This document shows positions 38,458-47,704 of a DNA stretch of 64,000 bases, piece by piece. The position numbers were made by a program, and so were the translations under genes. Origin of the DNA: Propionicimonas sp. (lineage in GTDB: Bacteria > Actinomycetota > Actinomycetes > Propionibacteriales > Propionibacteriaceae); the NCBI RefSeq assembly GCF_029975155.1, contig NZ_JARKPQ010000196.1:1-64000 (forward strand). The letters are read 5' to 3'. The notes below the pieces were generated by a model. It ran no database searches, was not told the origin of the DNA, and saw only the letters and a list, made by a program, of their open reading frames with translations. Each line of letters starts with the position of its first letter. Positions within the stretch are counted from its first letter, which is position 1.

Positions 38458-38854
38458 GCACGAGGACGCTGAGTCCGATGTCGGGGTCGCCCTGCGACCG
38501 TCACGAAGGGCCGGCAACCGCTGGCTGCCACTGCTCGCCGCTCTCGCGCTCATCGCCCACCTGGTCGCGCTGTACACCCCCGGCAGCCCGGACGGTGGCC
38601 TGGAGCTCCCGTGGCTACCGGGCGCTGACAAGGTGGTACACCTGCTGATCTTCGCCGTCCCGGTCTACCTGTTCGGTCGGCTGACCCGGCGTGTCGGGTT
38701 GGTCGCGGGGGTGTTCGCCGTCCACGCTGTGGTGAGCGAGCTGGTCCAGTGGTGGTTCGTCCCGTACCGGGACGGTGACCCCTGGGACGCCTTGGTCGAC
38801 CTGATCGGGATCGGGCTCGCCGTCCTGCTGCTGAAGCGACGCCCGGGGAGGTGA
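38450..38854 (+). CDS. VanZ-like membrane protein
   Basis: 134-residue protein with four predicted membrane helices from about residue 25 to 128 and the VanZ-type signature: [17 protein letters not shown] and [28 protein letters not shown]. VanZ-family proteins are small membrane proteins, some linked to glycopeptide resistance, most unstudied. It begins at TTG within the gatB end (8-base overlap), so translation is probably coupled. The downstream helicase starts four bases after its stop. Confidence 0.78.
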   Translation: MPEHEDAESDVGVALRPSRRAGNRWLPLLAALALIAHLVALYTPGSPDGGLELPWLPGADKVVHLLIFAVPVYLFGRLTRRVGLVAGVFAVHAVVSELVQWWFVPYRDGDPWDALVDLIGIGLAVLLLKRRPGR

Positions 38855-38857
38855 GCC

Positions 38858-40600
38858 GTGCCGATCGACGACCTGTCTCCGGCGTATCCGGGACGGGCCG
38901 CCTGGGGCACGGCAGCGAGGCTGCGCGCCTGGCAGGTGGAGGCCCTGACGCGCTACCGCGAACTCGCCCAGCGGGACTTCCTCGCCGTGGCCACCCCCGG
39001 GGCGGGCAAGACCACGTTCGCGCTCCGGGTGGCCACCGACCTGCTGGACGCCCGCACGATCGAGCAGGTGATCGTGGTCACCCCGACCGAGCACCTGAAG
39101 GTGCAGTGGGCGGACGCGGCGGCGAAGGTCGGACTGCGCCTCGACCCGGGGCTGGGCGGCAGCCGGAAGGGGCGCTCGCGGCAGTTCCAGGGCCAGGCGG
39201 TCACGTACGCCGGGGTCGCCGCGGCCACCTATGCCTACGAGGCGCGGACGGCCAACGCGAGGACCCTGGTGATCTTCGACGAGGTCCACCACGCCGGGGA
39301 CGCGCTCAGCTGGGGCGAGGCGGCAGCACAGGCCTTCGCCCTCGCCACCCGGCGCCTCGCCCTGACCGGCACTCCGTTCCGCTCGGACGCGAACCCGATT
39401 CCGTTCGTCCGCTACGCCGAGGATCCGGACGGCACCCGGCGCTCCGTCCCCGACTACACCTACGGCTACGCCGAGGCCCTGCGTGATCACGTGGTGCGGC
39501 CGGTGGTCTTCCTCGCCTACGGCGGCGGCATGCGCTGGAAGACCCGGGCCGGCGACGAGCTCGCCGTGAATCTGGGCGAGCCGACGAGCAAGGACGTGAC
39601 CGCCCAGGCCTGGCGCACCGCGCTGGACCCGGCGGGGGAGTGGGTGCCCGCGGTGCTGGCCGCGGCGGACAAGCGCCTGACCGAGGTGCGCCGGCACGTG
39701 CCGGACGCGGGAGGCCTGGTGATCGCCAGCGACCAAAGACAGGCCCGCGCGTATGCGCGGGCGCTCGAAAGGATCACCGGCGACAATCCGACCACGGTGC
39801 TGTCGGACGACCCCGGCGCGAGCCGGCGGATCGAGCAGTTCTCGGCCGGCGAGGATCGCTGGATGGTCGCGGTCCGGATGGTGTCCGAAGGTGTGGACGT
39901 GCCCCGGCTCGCGGTCGGCGTCTACGCCACGGCGACGTCGACGCCGCTGTTCTTCGCCCAGGCCGTCGGCCGCTTCGTCCGTAGCCGGCGGCGGGGAGAA
40001 CTGGCCAGCGTCTTCCTGCCGACCGTCCCGATCCTGCTCGCCCACGCGGGCGCGCTGGAGCGGCAGCGGGACCACGTCCTGGGCCGGCCGAAGCACGCGG
40101 ACGACCTGTGGGGCGAGGAGGAGGCGCTGCTGGCGGAGGCGAACCGGACGCGCCGCACGGCCGAGTTCGAGGGCGAGCAGGAGACGCTGGAGGCGAACGC
40201 CGTCTTCGACCACGTGTTGTTCGACGCCCGCGCGTACGGGATGCAGGCCGAACCGACCAGTGCGGACGAGGCCGACTACCTCGGTCTGCCCGGACTGCTC
40301 GAGCCCGACCAGGTCGCGTCGCTGCTGGCCGATCGGCAGCGCCGCCAGCTCGCCCGGGCCGGACGCCGCGAGCGGCGCGAGAAGGTGCCGGCCGAGGTCA
40401 GCCTGTTCCGCGCGCTGGAAGGCCGGCGCCGGGAACTGAACAGCCTGGTCTCCCAGGTGGCTCGGGTGAGAGGCGTGCCGCACAGCCACGTCCACGCCGG
40501 CCTGCGCAGGGAAGCCGGCGGCCCCCCGCTCGCGCAGGCAACCACGGAACAGGTCGAGGCCAGAATCCAGCTCGCCCGCCAGTGGCTGGCCAGCGCCTGA
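38858..40600 (+). CDS. SF2 DEAD/DEAH-type helicase
   Basis: 580-residue ATP-dependent helicase-like protein, common in actinobacteria and not assigned a precise role. It has a Q-like start LRAWQVEALTRYRE, Walker A ATPGAGKTTFALR with Lys51, motif II DEVHH near residue 142, motif III TGTPFRS, and a C-terminal RecA domain with GVDVPRLAVGVYATATSTPLFFAQAVGRFVR (motifs V and VI, given as a span). A basic helical tail follows. The domain order resembles the XPB/RecG-like UvrB-type annealers only loosely. It starts at GTG 38858. Confidence 0.9.
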   Translation: MPIDDLSPAYPGRAAWGTAARLRAWQVEALTRYRELAQRDFLAVATPGAGKTTFALRVATDLLDARTIEQVIVVTPTEHLKVQWADAAAKVGLRLDPGLGGSRKGRSRQFQGQAVTYAGVAAATYAYEARTANARTLVIFDEVHHAGDALSWGEAAAQAFALATRRLALTGTPFRSDANPIPFVRYAEDPDGTRRSVPDYTYGYAEALRDHVVRPVVFLAYGGGMRWKTRAGDELAVNLGEPTSKDVTAQAWRTALDPAGEWVPAVLAAADKRLTEVRRHVPDAGGLVIASDQRQARAYARALERITGDNPTTVLSDDPGASRRIEQFSAGEDRWMVAVRMVSEGVDVPRLAVGVYATATSTPLFFAQAVGRFVRSRRRGELASVFLPTVPILLAHAGALERQRDHVLGRPKHADDLWGEEEALLAEANRTRRTAEFEGEQETLEANAVFDHVLFDARAYGMQAEPTSADEADYLGLPGLLEPDQVASLLADRQRRQLARAGRRERREKVPAEVSLFRALEGRRRELNSLVSQVARVRGVPHSHVHAGLRREAGGPPLAQATTEQVEARIQLARQWLASA

Positions 40601-40676
40601 CCCGTTGCCGGGATGACGCTGGGGTACGTCATCGTGGGCTCGACCCGGATCGCCTGGGTCGCGTTGTTAGGCCGGT

Positions 40677-40745
40677 GCAGGGATCCCGGCGTTCGCCGGG
40701 ATGACTTTGGGGGGGTATGTCATCCCGGGCTCGACCCGGGATCCC
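40677..40745. repeat. Family B palindromes, variant pair
   Basis: GATCCCGGCGTTCGCCGGGA (40682-40701) and ATCCCGGGCTCGACCCGGGA (40721-40740) are two adjacent hairpins preceded by a degenerate copy near 40608-40650. They lie between the convergent helicase and secreted-protein genes, where they may act as terminators. Confidence 0.75.
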
Positions 40746-40788
40746 GTGTCGCGGGTGAGGAGCGATCGCCCGCTGTTCGGCCGGGTCG

Positions 40789-42423
40789 TCAGCCGACCGG
40801 CGCGGTGGGCGGGACGCTCGCGGCGACCACCTCGGTGATCTGGGGGGCGTCGGTCGCGGACACGAGACCGCCCGGCGCGCTCTCGCTGACGACCGTGGCG
40901 TAGCCGGACCGCTTGCCGGTGACGCGCACGGTGACCCGGGTGCCGAGGTCCTCGGCGGTGAGTCGGTAGCTCGACCCGGTGGCGGCGGGAATGGGGACGC
41001 CGTGGCGCAGCCACTGGTAGCTGAAGGAGGTCCGCGGACTCCAGGTGCCGCGGGCGACGGAGAGCCGGACGTCGACCACGAGTGAACCGGAGACCACGGG
41101 GGCCGACCACCGCATCACGCGAGTGGTCGGTGCGCTCGTCCTCACGAGCGTGGGGTGACCGGCCAGCGAACCGGTGACCCGCACGCTGAGTCGCTTGCCC
41201 GCGGTGGCCGGCGTTGGGACGTAGTCCGCCCCGGTCGCGCCCTTGATCGCCCTCTTCTCCGCGTACCACTGATAGGCGAAGGTGGTACCGGCGGTCCAGT
41301 CGCCGGGGACGGCCGAGACCGTGCCGCCGACCTGTGCCACACCCTCGATCGTCGGGACGCTGGCGACGGCAACGCGCTGCGTGGCCCTCGACACCCCGGC
41401 GAGCGAGGAGCCGTCGCCGGCGCGGGTACTGGTCGCCAGGACGCTGAGCCGGGCGCCGACGTCCTCGCTGGTGACCCGGTAGGTCGCGCCGATCGCGTTC
41501 GGCACCTCGACCCCGTCACGCAGCCACTGGTAGCTGAGCGCCAGCTTGAGCTTGGCGAATCGCCCGCTGCCCGGCCTGGCCTTCAACAGGCCGCCGACCA
41601 CGGCGGCACCCGAGACGGTCGGACGCACGCTGGCGACGGCGCGTCCCTTCCGGTCGCCCCAGGCGAGTCCGACGCTGTCGTCGCCGCGGGCCTCGATGGT
41701 CGCGCAGCAGTGGTCGATCGCGAGTCCGTACGTGCCCGGGAACAGCCCCGTGGCATCGAAGCCGCCGTTGCCGTCCGTGGCCACGCTGCCCACGTAACGC
41801 CAGCCACGGTGGTTGAGGTAGACGGAGACGTTCGCCTGCGCCATCGGCTGCCCGGCGAGGGTCACGTTGCCGGACACCCGTCCGGCCGGTTCGAGCTGGG
41901 CGTTGCGGCCGCTGACCGTCCGGGCCGGCCAGACGCGGATGGCGTCGGCGGTCTCCAGGAAGGGTTCGTTCTCCCAGCACTCGGAGGCGAGGCTGCCGGA
42001 GTCCGGACCGAGGAAGCAGAGCACGTAGCTGGCGGCGGCGAGGCCGGAGAGCACGTAGCTGCCGTCGGCGCCGGTGGTCGCGTACTGCGTCCACTCGTTG
42101 GCCGTCGGGGACCAGGCCCCGACGTGGGCACCGGCGAGAGGCCGGGCGTTCGGTCCGGTCACCCGTCCCGCGATCGCGCCGGTGACGCTCGCGCCGGCTG
42201 CCTGGGTACTCGCGGTGCGGGCTCCCTTGGCCATCGCGGCGACGTCGGGACGATGGAGCGCGGTGACCGTGGACGTGGTCAGACCGGGGACCGTCGCGTC
42301 GCCGGGGACGCGCGCCTCGGCGTGGGCCTGAACGGGGGCGACGCACAGCGACCAGGCAGCGAGCAGGACGGCCAGCGATGCGTGGCCGAACCTGCGCCCC
42401 TGGCTCCGGTCTTGTTGCCTCAT
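40789..42423 (-). CDS. Large secreted protein with carboxypeptidase-regulatory-like and repeated surface domains
   Basis: 544 residues with an N-terminal signal peptide (basic QDRSQGRRFG, then LAVLLAAWSLCVAPVQAHA). Next come two carboxypeptidase-regulatory/CNA-B-like beta domains: GAIAGRVTGPNARPLAGAHVGAW and GRVSGNVTLAGQPMAQANVSVYL (spans). The second half holds three ~85-residue repeats, each with YQW and a GA-Y-VT-ED-G-RLSV pattern (SYQWLRDGVEVP, AYQWYAEKRAIK, SYQWLRHGVPIP). No enzyme domain or sortase motif is seen, so it is probably a released or loosely attached adhesin-like protein. The ATG at 42423 has GGAGA upstream and gives a proper signal. Confidence 0.82.
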   Translation of the reverse strand: MRQQDRSQGRRFGHASLAVLLAAWSLCVAPVQAHAEARVPGDATVPGLTTSTVTALHRPDVAAMAKGARTASTQAAGASVTGAIAGRVTGPNARPLAGAHVGAWSPTANEWTQYATTGADGSYVLSGLAAASYVLCFLGPDSGSLASECWENEPFLETADAIRVWPARTVSGRNAQLEPAGRVSGNVTLAGQPMAQANVSVYLNHRGWRYVGSVATDGNGGFDATGLFPGTYGLAIDHCCATIEARGDDSVGLAWGDRKGRAVASVRPTVSGAAVVGGLLKARPGSGRFAKLKLALSYQWLRDGVEVPNAIGATYRVTSEDVGARLSVLATSTRAGDGSSLAGVSRATQRVAVASVPTIEGVAQVGGTVSAVPGDWTAGTTFAYQWYAEKRAIKGATGADYVPTPATAGKRLSVRVTGSLAGHPTLVRTSAPTTRVMRWSAPVVSGSLVVDVRLSVARGTWSPRTSFSYQWLRHGVPIPAATGSSYRLTAEDLGTRVTVRVTGKRSGYATVVSESAPGGLVSATDAPQITEVVAASVPPTAPVG

Positions 42424-42523
42424 GGCCGGCTCTCCAGGTGGTTCTCGGGGGACGAACAGGTGAGACGCTAGTGGTACAAGTGCTCGCCAGGTCAGACCCC
42501 GCCCGGGTGACACGAACCGCTCC

Positions 42524-42546
42524 GGGGACAGGTCCCGTTCCCGGTC
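42524..42546 (+). repeat. Family A' element
   Basis: GGGGACAGGTCCCGTTCCCG then GTCA, a single copy of the GGGGACAGGTCCC-ATTCCCGTTCA family that recurs at 47605-47663 and 61493-61647. It lies upstream of the GH15 gene. Confidence 0.7.
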
Positions 42547-42628
42547 ATCGCCCCAGTCGGAGCGGTTTCGCGGGGTACTCATGGATCGTGATCCTTTCCA
42601 TGGGCGCGGGCATCCGCAGGGGCGTGCG

Positions 42629-44455
42629 ATGAGCCTGCCGATCGAGGACTACGCGTTGATCAGCGACTGCCGGACCGGCGCCCTGGTGGGCAGGGACGGC
42701 AGCATCGACTGGCTGTGCCTGCCGCGCTACGACTCCCCGTCCACCTTCGGCGCGCTGCTCGGCGAGCCCGAACACGGACGCTGGCTGATCGCGCCGGCGG
42801 ACCCGCGCGCCACGACCAGCCGCAGGTATCTGGACCGGACGTTCGTCCTGGTCACGCGCTGGACGACGGCGACAGGCGAGCTGGAGGTGACCGATTTCAT
42901 GCCGCGCGGTGACGGACGCTCGGACGTCGTCCGGCGGCTCCGCTGCCTGCGCGGCGAGGTGGAGGTGCGCGAGGAACTGCGGGTGCGGTTCGGCTACGCC
43001 GCCGCGCTGCCGTGGGTGCGGCAGGTGACCGAGCACGGGCGGCCGGTGCTGATCGCCGTGGCAGGGCCGGACGCGGTCGTGCGCCGCGGCCCGCGGCTCG
43101 AGGCGCACGAGCAGAGCCACACGGGCATCCACCTGCTGCGAGCGGGGGAGACCGTCGACCTCACGCTGGCGTGGTTCCCCTCGCATCTGCCCGACCCCGG
43201 TCCGGTCCGGGTGGACCGGACGCTGCGCCGCACCGTGAAGTGGTGGCGGGAGTGGGCCTCGCGCTACAGCCACGAGGGTCCCTACCACGACGAGGTGATC
43301 CGGTCGCTGCTGGTGCTGCGGGCACTCACTCACGAGGCGACCGGTGGCATCGTCGCCGCGGCGACCACCAGTCTGCCCGAGCAGTTCGGTGGCCCCCGCA
43401 ACTGGGACTATCGGTACGTCTGGCTCAGGGACGCGGCACTGACGCTCAGCGCCTTCCTCGCCCACTCCCATGTCAGCGAGGCCCAGGCATGGCGCAACTG
43501 GCTGCTGCGCGCGGTGGCCGGGGACCCCGCGGACGTGCAGACCATGTACGGGCTGGCGGGGGAGCGGTACCTGCGCGAGCGCGAGCTCGCGTCCCTGCCG
43601 GGGTACCAGGGTGCGGCGCCGGTGCGTGAGGGGAACGCGGCGTTCCGGCAGTTCCAGGGCGACGTGATCGGCGAGGTGATGGTCGCGCTCAGCGAGGCGA
43701 GGGACGCCGGCGTGGAGGAGGACGCGTTCTCCTGGCCCCTGCAGCGGGCGCTCGTGGGGTTCGTCGAGGAGCATTGGGAGCGGGACGACCAGGGCATCTG
43801 GGAGGTCCGGGGGCCGCGCCGGGCGTTCACCCACTCGCGGGTGATGATGTGGGCGGCGCTGGACCGCGCGGTTCGGGCGGTTCGGGATCACGGACTGCCC
43901 GGGCCGGTGGAGCGCTGGGAGGCCCTGCGGGACCGGATCAGGGCGGACGTGGAGGCCAACGGGTTCGATCCGGGACGGAACAGCTTCGTCCAGGCGTACG
44001 GCTCGACGGCGGTGGACGCGGCGCTGCTGCAATTGCCACAGGTGGGCTTCTGTGCGCCGGACGATCCGAGGATGCTGGGGACAGTCGCCGCGATCGAGGC
44101 GGATCTGCTGCGGGACGGACTGCTGGTGCGGTACCGCTTCGACAGGGACCCGATCGACCACCTGCCGCCCGGCGAGCATCCCTTTCTCGCCTGCTCGTTC
44201 TGGCTCGTCGAGCAGTACGCCAGGTCCGGCCGGCCCGACGACGCCCGCGAGTTGATGGACCGGCTGGTCGGCTTCGCCAACGACGTCGGCCTGCTGGCGG
44301 AGGAGTACGACCCGTCCACCCACCGCCAGGCCGGCAACACCCCGCAGGCCCTGTCCCACCTCGCCCTCGTCCAGGCCGCGGACTGGATCCCCCGCGCGTC
44401 CGGAGACCAGCAGACCAGCGTCCGCCGGGGCTTCGATCAGCAGCGCCGCGTCTAG
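42629..44455 (+). CDS. Glycoside hydrolase family 15 protein (glucoamylase/trehalase type)
   Basis: 608-residue enzyme of GH15, which removes glucose from alpha-glucans or cleaves trehalose. It has an N-terminal beta-domain (IEDYALISDCRTGALVGRDGSIDWLCLPRYDSPSTFGALLG, given as a span) and an (alpha/alpha)6 barrel with the catalytic-region motifs RNWDYRYVWLRDAALTL and LLAEEYDP. It has no signal peptide, so it is cytoplasmic, consistent with intracellular glucan or trehalose turnover. The ATG at 42629 has AGGGG seven bases upstream; an ATG 16 codons earlier is not conserved. Confidence 0.92.
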   Translation: MSLPIEDYALISDCRTGALVGRDGSIDWLCLPRYDSPSTFGALLGEPEHGRWLIAPADPRATTSRRYLDRTFVLVTRWTTATGELEVTDFMPRGDGRSDVVRRLRCLRGEVEVREELRVRFGYAAALPWVRQVTEHGRPVLIAVAGPDAVVRRGPRLEAHEQSHTGIHLLRAGETVDLTLAWFPSHLPDPGPVRVDRTLRRTVKWWREWASRYSHEGPYHDEVIRSLLVLRALTHEATGGIVAAATTSLPEQFGGPRNWDYRYVWLRDAALTLSAFLAHSHVSEAQAWRNWLLRAVAGDPADVQTMYGLAGERYLRERELASLPGYQGAAPVREGNAAFRQFQGDVIGEVMVALSEARDAGVEEDAFSWPLQRALVGFVEEHWERDDQGIWEVRGPRRAFTHSRVMMWAALDRAVRAVRDHGLPGPVERWEALRDRIRADVEANGFDPGRNSFVQAYGSTAVDAALLQLPQVGFCAPDDPRMLGTVAAIEADLLRDGLLVRYRFDRDPIDHLPPGEHPFLACSFWLVEQYARSGRPDDARELMDRLVGFANDVGLLAEEYDPSTHRQAGNTPQALSHLALVQAADWIPRASGDQQTSVRRGFDQQRRV

Positions 44456-44490
44456 CGGGCGCCGTCCGTCCCGTCGCTCGCTGCCTGAAC

Positions 44491-44571
44491 ACCACCCCAA
44501 CCGCACCACAGTGTGTTGTGAAACCGGCGACTACGCCGGGGAACTCTCCACAACGTGGTGATGAGGGTGGT
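44491..44571. terminator. Nested inverted repeat between convergent genes
   Basis: ACCACCCCAACCGCACCAC (44491-44509) pairs imperfectly with GTGGTGATGAGGGTGGT (44555-44571), GTTGTG with CACAAC inside it, and CCGGCG/CGCCGG (44524-44539) at the centre. It lies between GH15 and serA, which face each other. Confidence 0.5.
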
Positions 44572-44589
44572 GCGGTCGACGGCCGGCTG

Positions 44590-45759
44590 TCAGATCAGGC
44601 GGGCGGAGAGCACGCCGTCGATGCCGCGGATCTGGGTGACGAGCGTGGCGGGCACCGTGCCCTCGACGTCCACGATCGTGTAGGCCAGTTCGCCTCGCGA
44701 CTTGTTCAGCAGGTCGGCGATGTTCAGTCCGGCGGTGGCGAGGAGTGTGGAGATCTGGCCCACCATGTTCGGCACGTTGCTGTTGGCGATGGCGATCCGG
44801 CTGGTGCCCTCACCCCGCGCCAGCGAGGCGTTGGGGAAGTTCACCGCGTTCACGATCGTCCCCTCGAGCAGGAAGTCGCGCAGCTGGTCGGCGGCCATCC
44901 GCGCGCAGTTCTCCTCCGCCTCGCCGGTCGAGGCGCCGAGGTGCGGCAGGGTGACCACCTTGTCTCGCTTGTTCAGTGCGGGGGACGGGAAGTCGCAGAT
45001 GTAGGCGCGCAGGTGGCCGCTCTCCAGGGCGTCCACGACGGCGGCCTCGTCCACGATCGGGCCGCGGGCGAAATTGATCACCACCGCCGACTTGCGCAGC
45101 TTGGCCAGGGCATCCGTGCCGATCAGGCCCCGGGTGCCGTCCACCAGAGGCACGTGCAGCGTGATGATGTCGGCCCGCTTCAGCAGTTGGTCGAGGTTCG
45201 TGACGTGCTCGACCAGCGAGCTGAGCTTCCAGGCGTGCTCCACCGTGATGCCCGGGTCGTAGCCGAGCACCCGCATGCCGAGGCTGGTGGCCGCGTTGGC
45301 GACCTCGACGCCGATCGCGCCCAGACCGATCACGCCCAGCGTCCGCCCGGGAAGCTCGAAGCCGACGTAGCTCTTCTTGCCGGCCTCGACCGCCTTGTCC
45401 ATGGACGCGGCGTCGCCGTCCAGCCGGTGCGCGAACGCCGCCGCCGGGACGATGTTGCGCGCGGCCAGGAACAGCGCCGCCACCACGAGCTCCTTGACCG
45501 CGTTCGCGTTCGCACCGGGGGTGTTGAACACCGGGATGCCCCTGGCCGAGTAGTCCGCGATCGGGATGTTGTTGGTCCCCGCGCCGGCCCGGGCGACCGC
45601 CAGCACGGATGCGGGGATCTCCACGCCGTGGAGGTTCGCGGACCGCAGCATCAGCGCGTCCGGGTCGGCGACGTCCGAACCGACCTCGAACTCGTCCTTC
45701 GGCAGCCGGGACAGGCCGTTGTGGCTGATCGCGTTGAGCGTCCTGATCCTGAAGGTCAT
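44590..45759 (-). CDS. serA: D-3-phosphoglycerate dehydrogenase
   Basis: First step of serine synthesis: oxidises 3-phosphoglycerate with NAD+. The 389-residue protein has the substrate domain (SANLHGVEIPASVLAVARAGAGTNNIP, given as a span), the nucleotide fold GVIGLGAIGVEVANAA with downstream acid YDPGI, catalytic Arg and Glu in NFARGPIVDE, and the catalytic His in LPHLGAS. It ends in an ACT domain (VPNMVGQISTLLATAGLNIADLL). It is the short form without the intervening domain common in mycobacteria. It is 8 bases behind serC. Confidence 0.95.
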   Translation of the reverse strand: MTFRIRTLNAISHNGLSRLPKDEFEVGSDVADPDALMLRSANLHGVEIPASVLAVARAGAGTNNIPIADYSARGIPVFNTPGANANAVKELVVAALFLAARNIVPAAAFAHRLDGDAASMDKAVEAGKKSYVGFELPGRTLGVIGLGAIGVEVANAATSLGMRVLGYDPGITVEHAWKLSSLVEHVTNLDQLLKRADIITLHVPLVDGTRGLIGTDALAKLRKSAVVINFARGPIVDEAAVVDALESGHLRAYICDFPSPALNKRDKVVTLPHLGASTGEAEENCARMAADQLRDFLLEGTIVNAVNFPNASLARGEGTSRIAIANSNVPNMVGQISTLLATAGLNIADLLNKSRGELAYTIVDVEGTVPATLVTQIRGIDGVLSARLI

Positions 45760-45767
45760 CGTGTTCC

Positions 45768-46850
45768 TCACCCGTTGCGGCGCTCGAAGTCGGCCATGAA
45801 GTCGATCAGGGCCTGCACGCCCTCGATCGGCATGGCGTTGTAGATGCTGGCCCGCATGCCACCCACCGACCGGTGCCCGGCGAGCGTGGTCAGCCCCGCG
45901 GCGTCGGCCTCGGCGACGAACGTCTTGTCGAGCTCGGGCCGGGCCTGCAGGAACGGCACGTTCATCCACGACCGCGAGTCGGGAGCGACCGGGTTGGAGT
46001 AGTAGCCGCTGCCGTCGATGAATCCGTACAGCGCGTCGGCCTTGGCCCGGTTCCGCTCCGCCATGGCCGGCAGGCCACCCTCGTCCCGCACCCACGCGAG
46101 GATCTTGCCCAGCAGGTAGATGCCGAAGGTGGGCGGGGTGTTCAGCATGGAGTCGGCCGCGGCCATCGCCGCGTAGTCCCACACTGCCGGGGTGCCCGGG
46201 CGGGGGTGGCCGAGCAGGTCGTCCCGGACGATCACCACGCACAACCCCGACGGGCCCATGTTCTTCTGTGCCCCGGCGTAGATCAGCCCGTACCGGGAGA
46301 CGTCGATCGGCCGGGACAGGATCGTGGAGCTGAAGTCGGCGACCAGGGGGACGCCGCCCGCGTCCGGCACGTAGCCGAACTCGACGCCGCCGATGGTCTC
46401 GTTCGGCGTGTAGTGCAGGTAGCTCGCGCCCGGATCGACCGTGAAGCTGCCCTCGGCCGGGGTGGTGGTGTAGTTGGACGCGGCCTCGTCGGCGACCACG
46501 TCGACGGCCAGGCCCTGCGTGCGGGCCGCCTTGATGGCCTTGGCCGACCACTGGCCGGTGTTCAGGAAGGCGACGCTGTCGCCGGGCGCGGTCAGGTTCA
46601 GCGGAATGGCGTCGAATTGCCCGGACGCCCCGCCCTGCAGGAAGAGCACCTTGTAGTTGTCGCCGATGCCCATCAGGTCACGGAGCAGCGACTCGGTCTC
46701 GTCCGCGCAGGCGACGAACGCCTTGCCGCGGTGGGACACCTCCATCACCGACATCCCCGAGCCCTGCCAGTCGGTCAGTTCCGAGCGCGCGGCCTCGAGA
46801 GCGGCGAGCGGAAGCATGGCGGGACCTGCGGAGAAGTTGTAGACGCGCAT
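45768..46850 (-). CDS. serC: Phosphoserine aminotransferase
   Basis: Transfers an amino group from glutamate to 3-phosphohydroxypyruvate (also acts in PLP synthesis in some bacteria). The 360-residue protein shows YNFSAGPAMLP at the N-terminus, LFLQGGASGQFDAIPLN and the PLP lysine Lys196 in YAGAQKNMGPSG. The sequence is of the E. coli/Bacillus type and not the mycobacterial one. It begins at ATG with CAGAAT six bases upstream, so it is probably leaderless and drives serC-serA as one operon. Confidence 0.95.
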   Translation of the reverse strand: MRVYNFSAGPAMLPLAALEAARSELTDWQGSGMSVMEVSHRGKAFVACADETESLLRDLMGIGDNYKVLFLQGGASGQFDAIPLNLTAPGDSVAFLNTGQWSAKAIKAARTQGLAVDVVADEAASNYTTTPAEGSFTVDPGASYLHYTPNETIGGVEFGYVPDAGGVPLVADFSSTILSRPIDVSRYGLIYAGAQKNMGPSGLCVVIVRDDLLGHPRPGTPAVWDYAAMAAADSMLNTPPTFGIYLLGKILAWVRDEGGLPAMAERNRAKADALYGFIDGSGYYSNPVAPDSRSWMNVPFLQARPELDKTFVAEADAAGLTTLAGHRSVGGMRASIYNAMPIEGVQALIDFMADFERRNG

Positions 46851-46856
46851 GGCGCC

Positions 46857-46862
46857 ATTCTG
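46857..46862 (-). promoter_or_regulatory. -10 element, leaderless serC-serA
   Basis: CAGAAT on the minus strand ends six bases before the ATG at 46850. Confidence 0.48.
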
Positions 46863-46907
46863 TCAGTTCGCGCGCGCCGGCCGGCAGCGGGTCGAACCCG
46901 TGGACGT

Positions 46908-47555
46908 TCAGATCCCGGACGCGGTCTTCTCGACCAGCGAGATAGCAGCGGGCTCTCCGATGACCTCCACGGCCGCTGCGGGACGACGTCCCCACAGGTA
47001 CAGCAGGATCTCCGACGGACGGCCGACGACGGTGACGATGTCGGGACCACGGCCGATCCGGACGGGCTCGCCGGCCGGCTCGTCCCGCTGCAGCCAGACC
47101 GCGACCGGGCAACCCCGCAGCCCCACGCCCGCCAGCAGCGGCAGCCGCTTCCAGACGAGGTTCTCCAGTGCGACGTCCAGCTCCCGTGGAGTGTCCACGC
47201 CGCCACCCCGGCGCAGGTCCTCGCAGTGCACGAAGAACTCGATGGTGTTCGCCGCGGCCTCGACCCCGGGCAGCCGGAACGGCGAGAGGCCGGTCGGTCC
47301 GCGCCGGACAGCCTCGACCAGGTCGGCGTAGGGGCGCTCGGCCATCACCCGCCGGCGCAGCGCGTCGATCCGGTCGGGCCGGCCGAGCAGCAGCGACGGC
47401 GCCACCCGGAACGACTCGTTCTCCCGCACCCAGACGTGGGCGGCGAGGTCGTACGCGGTCCATCCCTCGCAGAGCGTGGGGGCGCTCGGCTCGACGGCGG
47501 CGAGGGCGTCGCACAGGGCCGTCCGCTGGTCGCGCGGTCGCTGGTGGGGACTCAT
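46908..47555 (-). CDS. Mycothiol-dependent maleylpyruvate isomerase-like protein (TIGR03085 type)
   Basis: 215-residue protein of the DinB/MDMPI superfamily, with the conserved [18 protein letters not shown] at about residues 28-45, where the His would bind metal, and [15 protein letters not shown] in the middle. The C-terminal part has [18 protein letters not shown], the usual end of this family. Some relatives use mycothiol as cofactor, but the substrate is unknown. TAGGGT ends six bases before the ATG at 47555, so the transcript is probably leaderless. Confidence 0.85.
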   Translation of the reverse strand: MSPHQRPRDQRTALCDALAAVEPSAPTLCEGWTAYDLAAHVWVRENESFRVAPSLLLGRPDRIDALRRRVMAERPYADLVEAVRRGPTGLSPFRLPGVEAAANTIEFFVHCEDLRRGGGVDTPRELDVALENLVWKRLPLLAGVGLRGCPVAVWLQRDEPAGEPVRIGRGPDIVTVVGRPSEILLYLWGRRPAAAVEVIGEPAAISLVEKTASGI

Positions 47556-47561
47556 GCCCCG

Positions 47562-47567
47562 ACCCTA
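47562..47567 (-). promoter_or_regulatory. -10 element, leaderless TIGR03085-type gene
   Basis: TAGGGT on the minus strand ends six bases before the ATG at 47555. Confidence 0.48.
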
Positions 47568-47604
47568 CCCACCCCACCCCGACCGCACAGTGGCCGGAAC
47601 GACC

Positions 47605-47663
47605 GGGGACAGGTCCCATTCCCGTTCACAGCAACCGGCTGAACGGGAATGGGACCTGTCCCC
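47605..47663. repeat. Inverted pair of family A' elements
   Basis: GGGGACAGGTCCCATTCCCG continuing TTCA (47605-47628) faces TGAACGGGAATGGGACCTGT continuing CCCC (47640-47663) across 11 bases. This makes a perfect 24-bp stem between the divergent TIGR03085-type and hisI genes. Confidence 0.87.
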
Positions 47664-47692
47664 ACAGTTCGGGAGGCGGGAACCGGGCCTGC

Positions 47693-47698
47693 CAGAAT
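47693..47698 (+). promoter_or_regulatory. -10 element, leaderless hisI-trpE operon
   Basis: CAGAAT ends six bases before the GTG at 47705. Confidence 0.47.
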
Positions 47699-47704
47699 GT
47701 CCGG

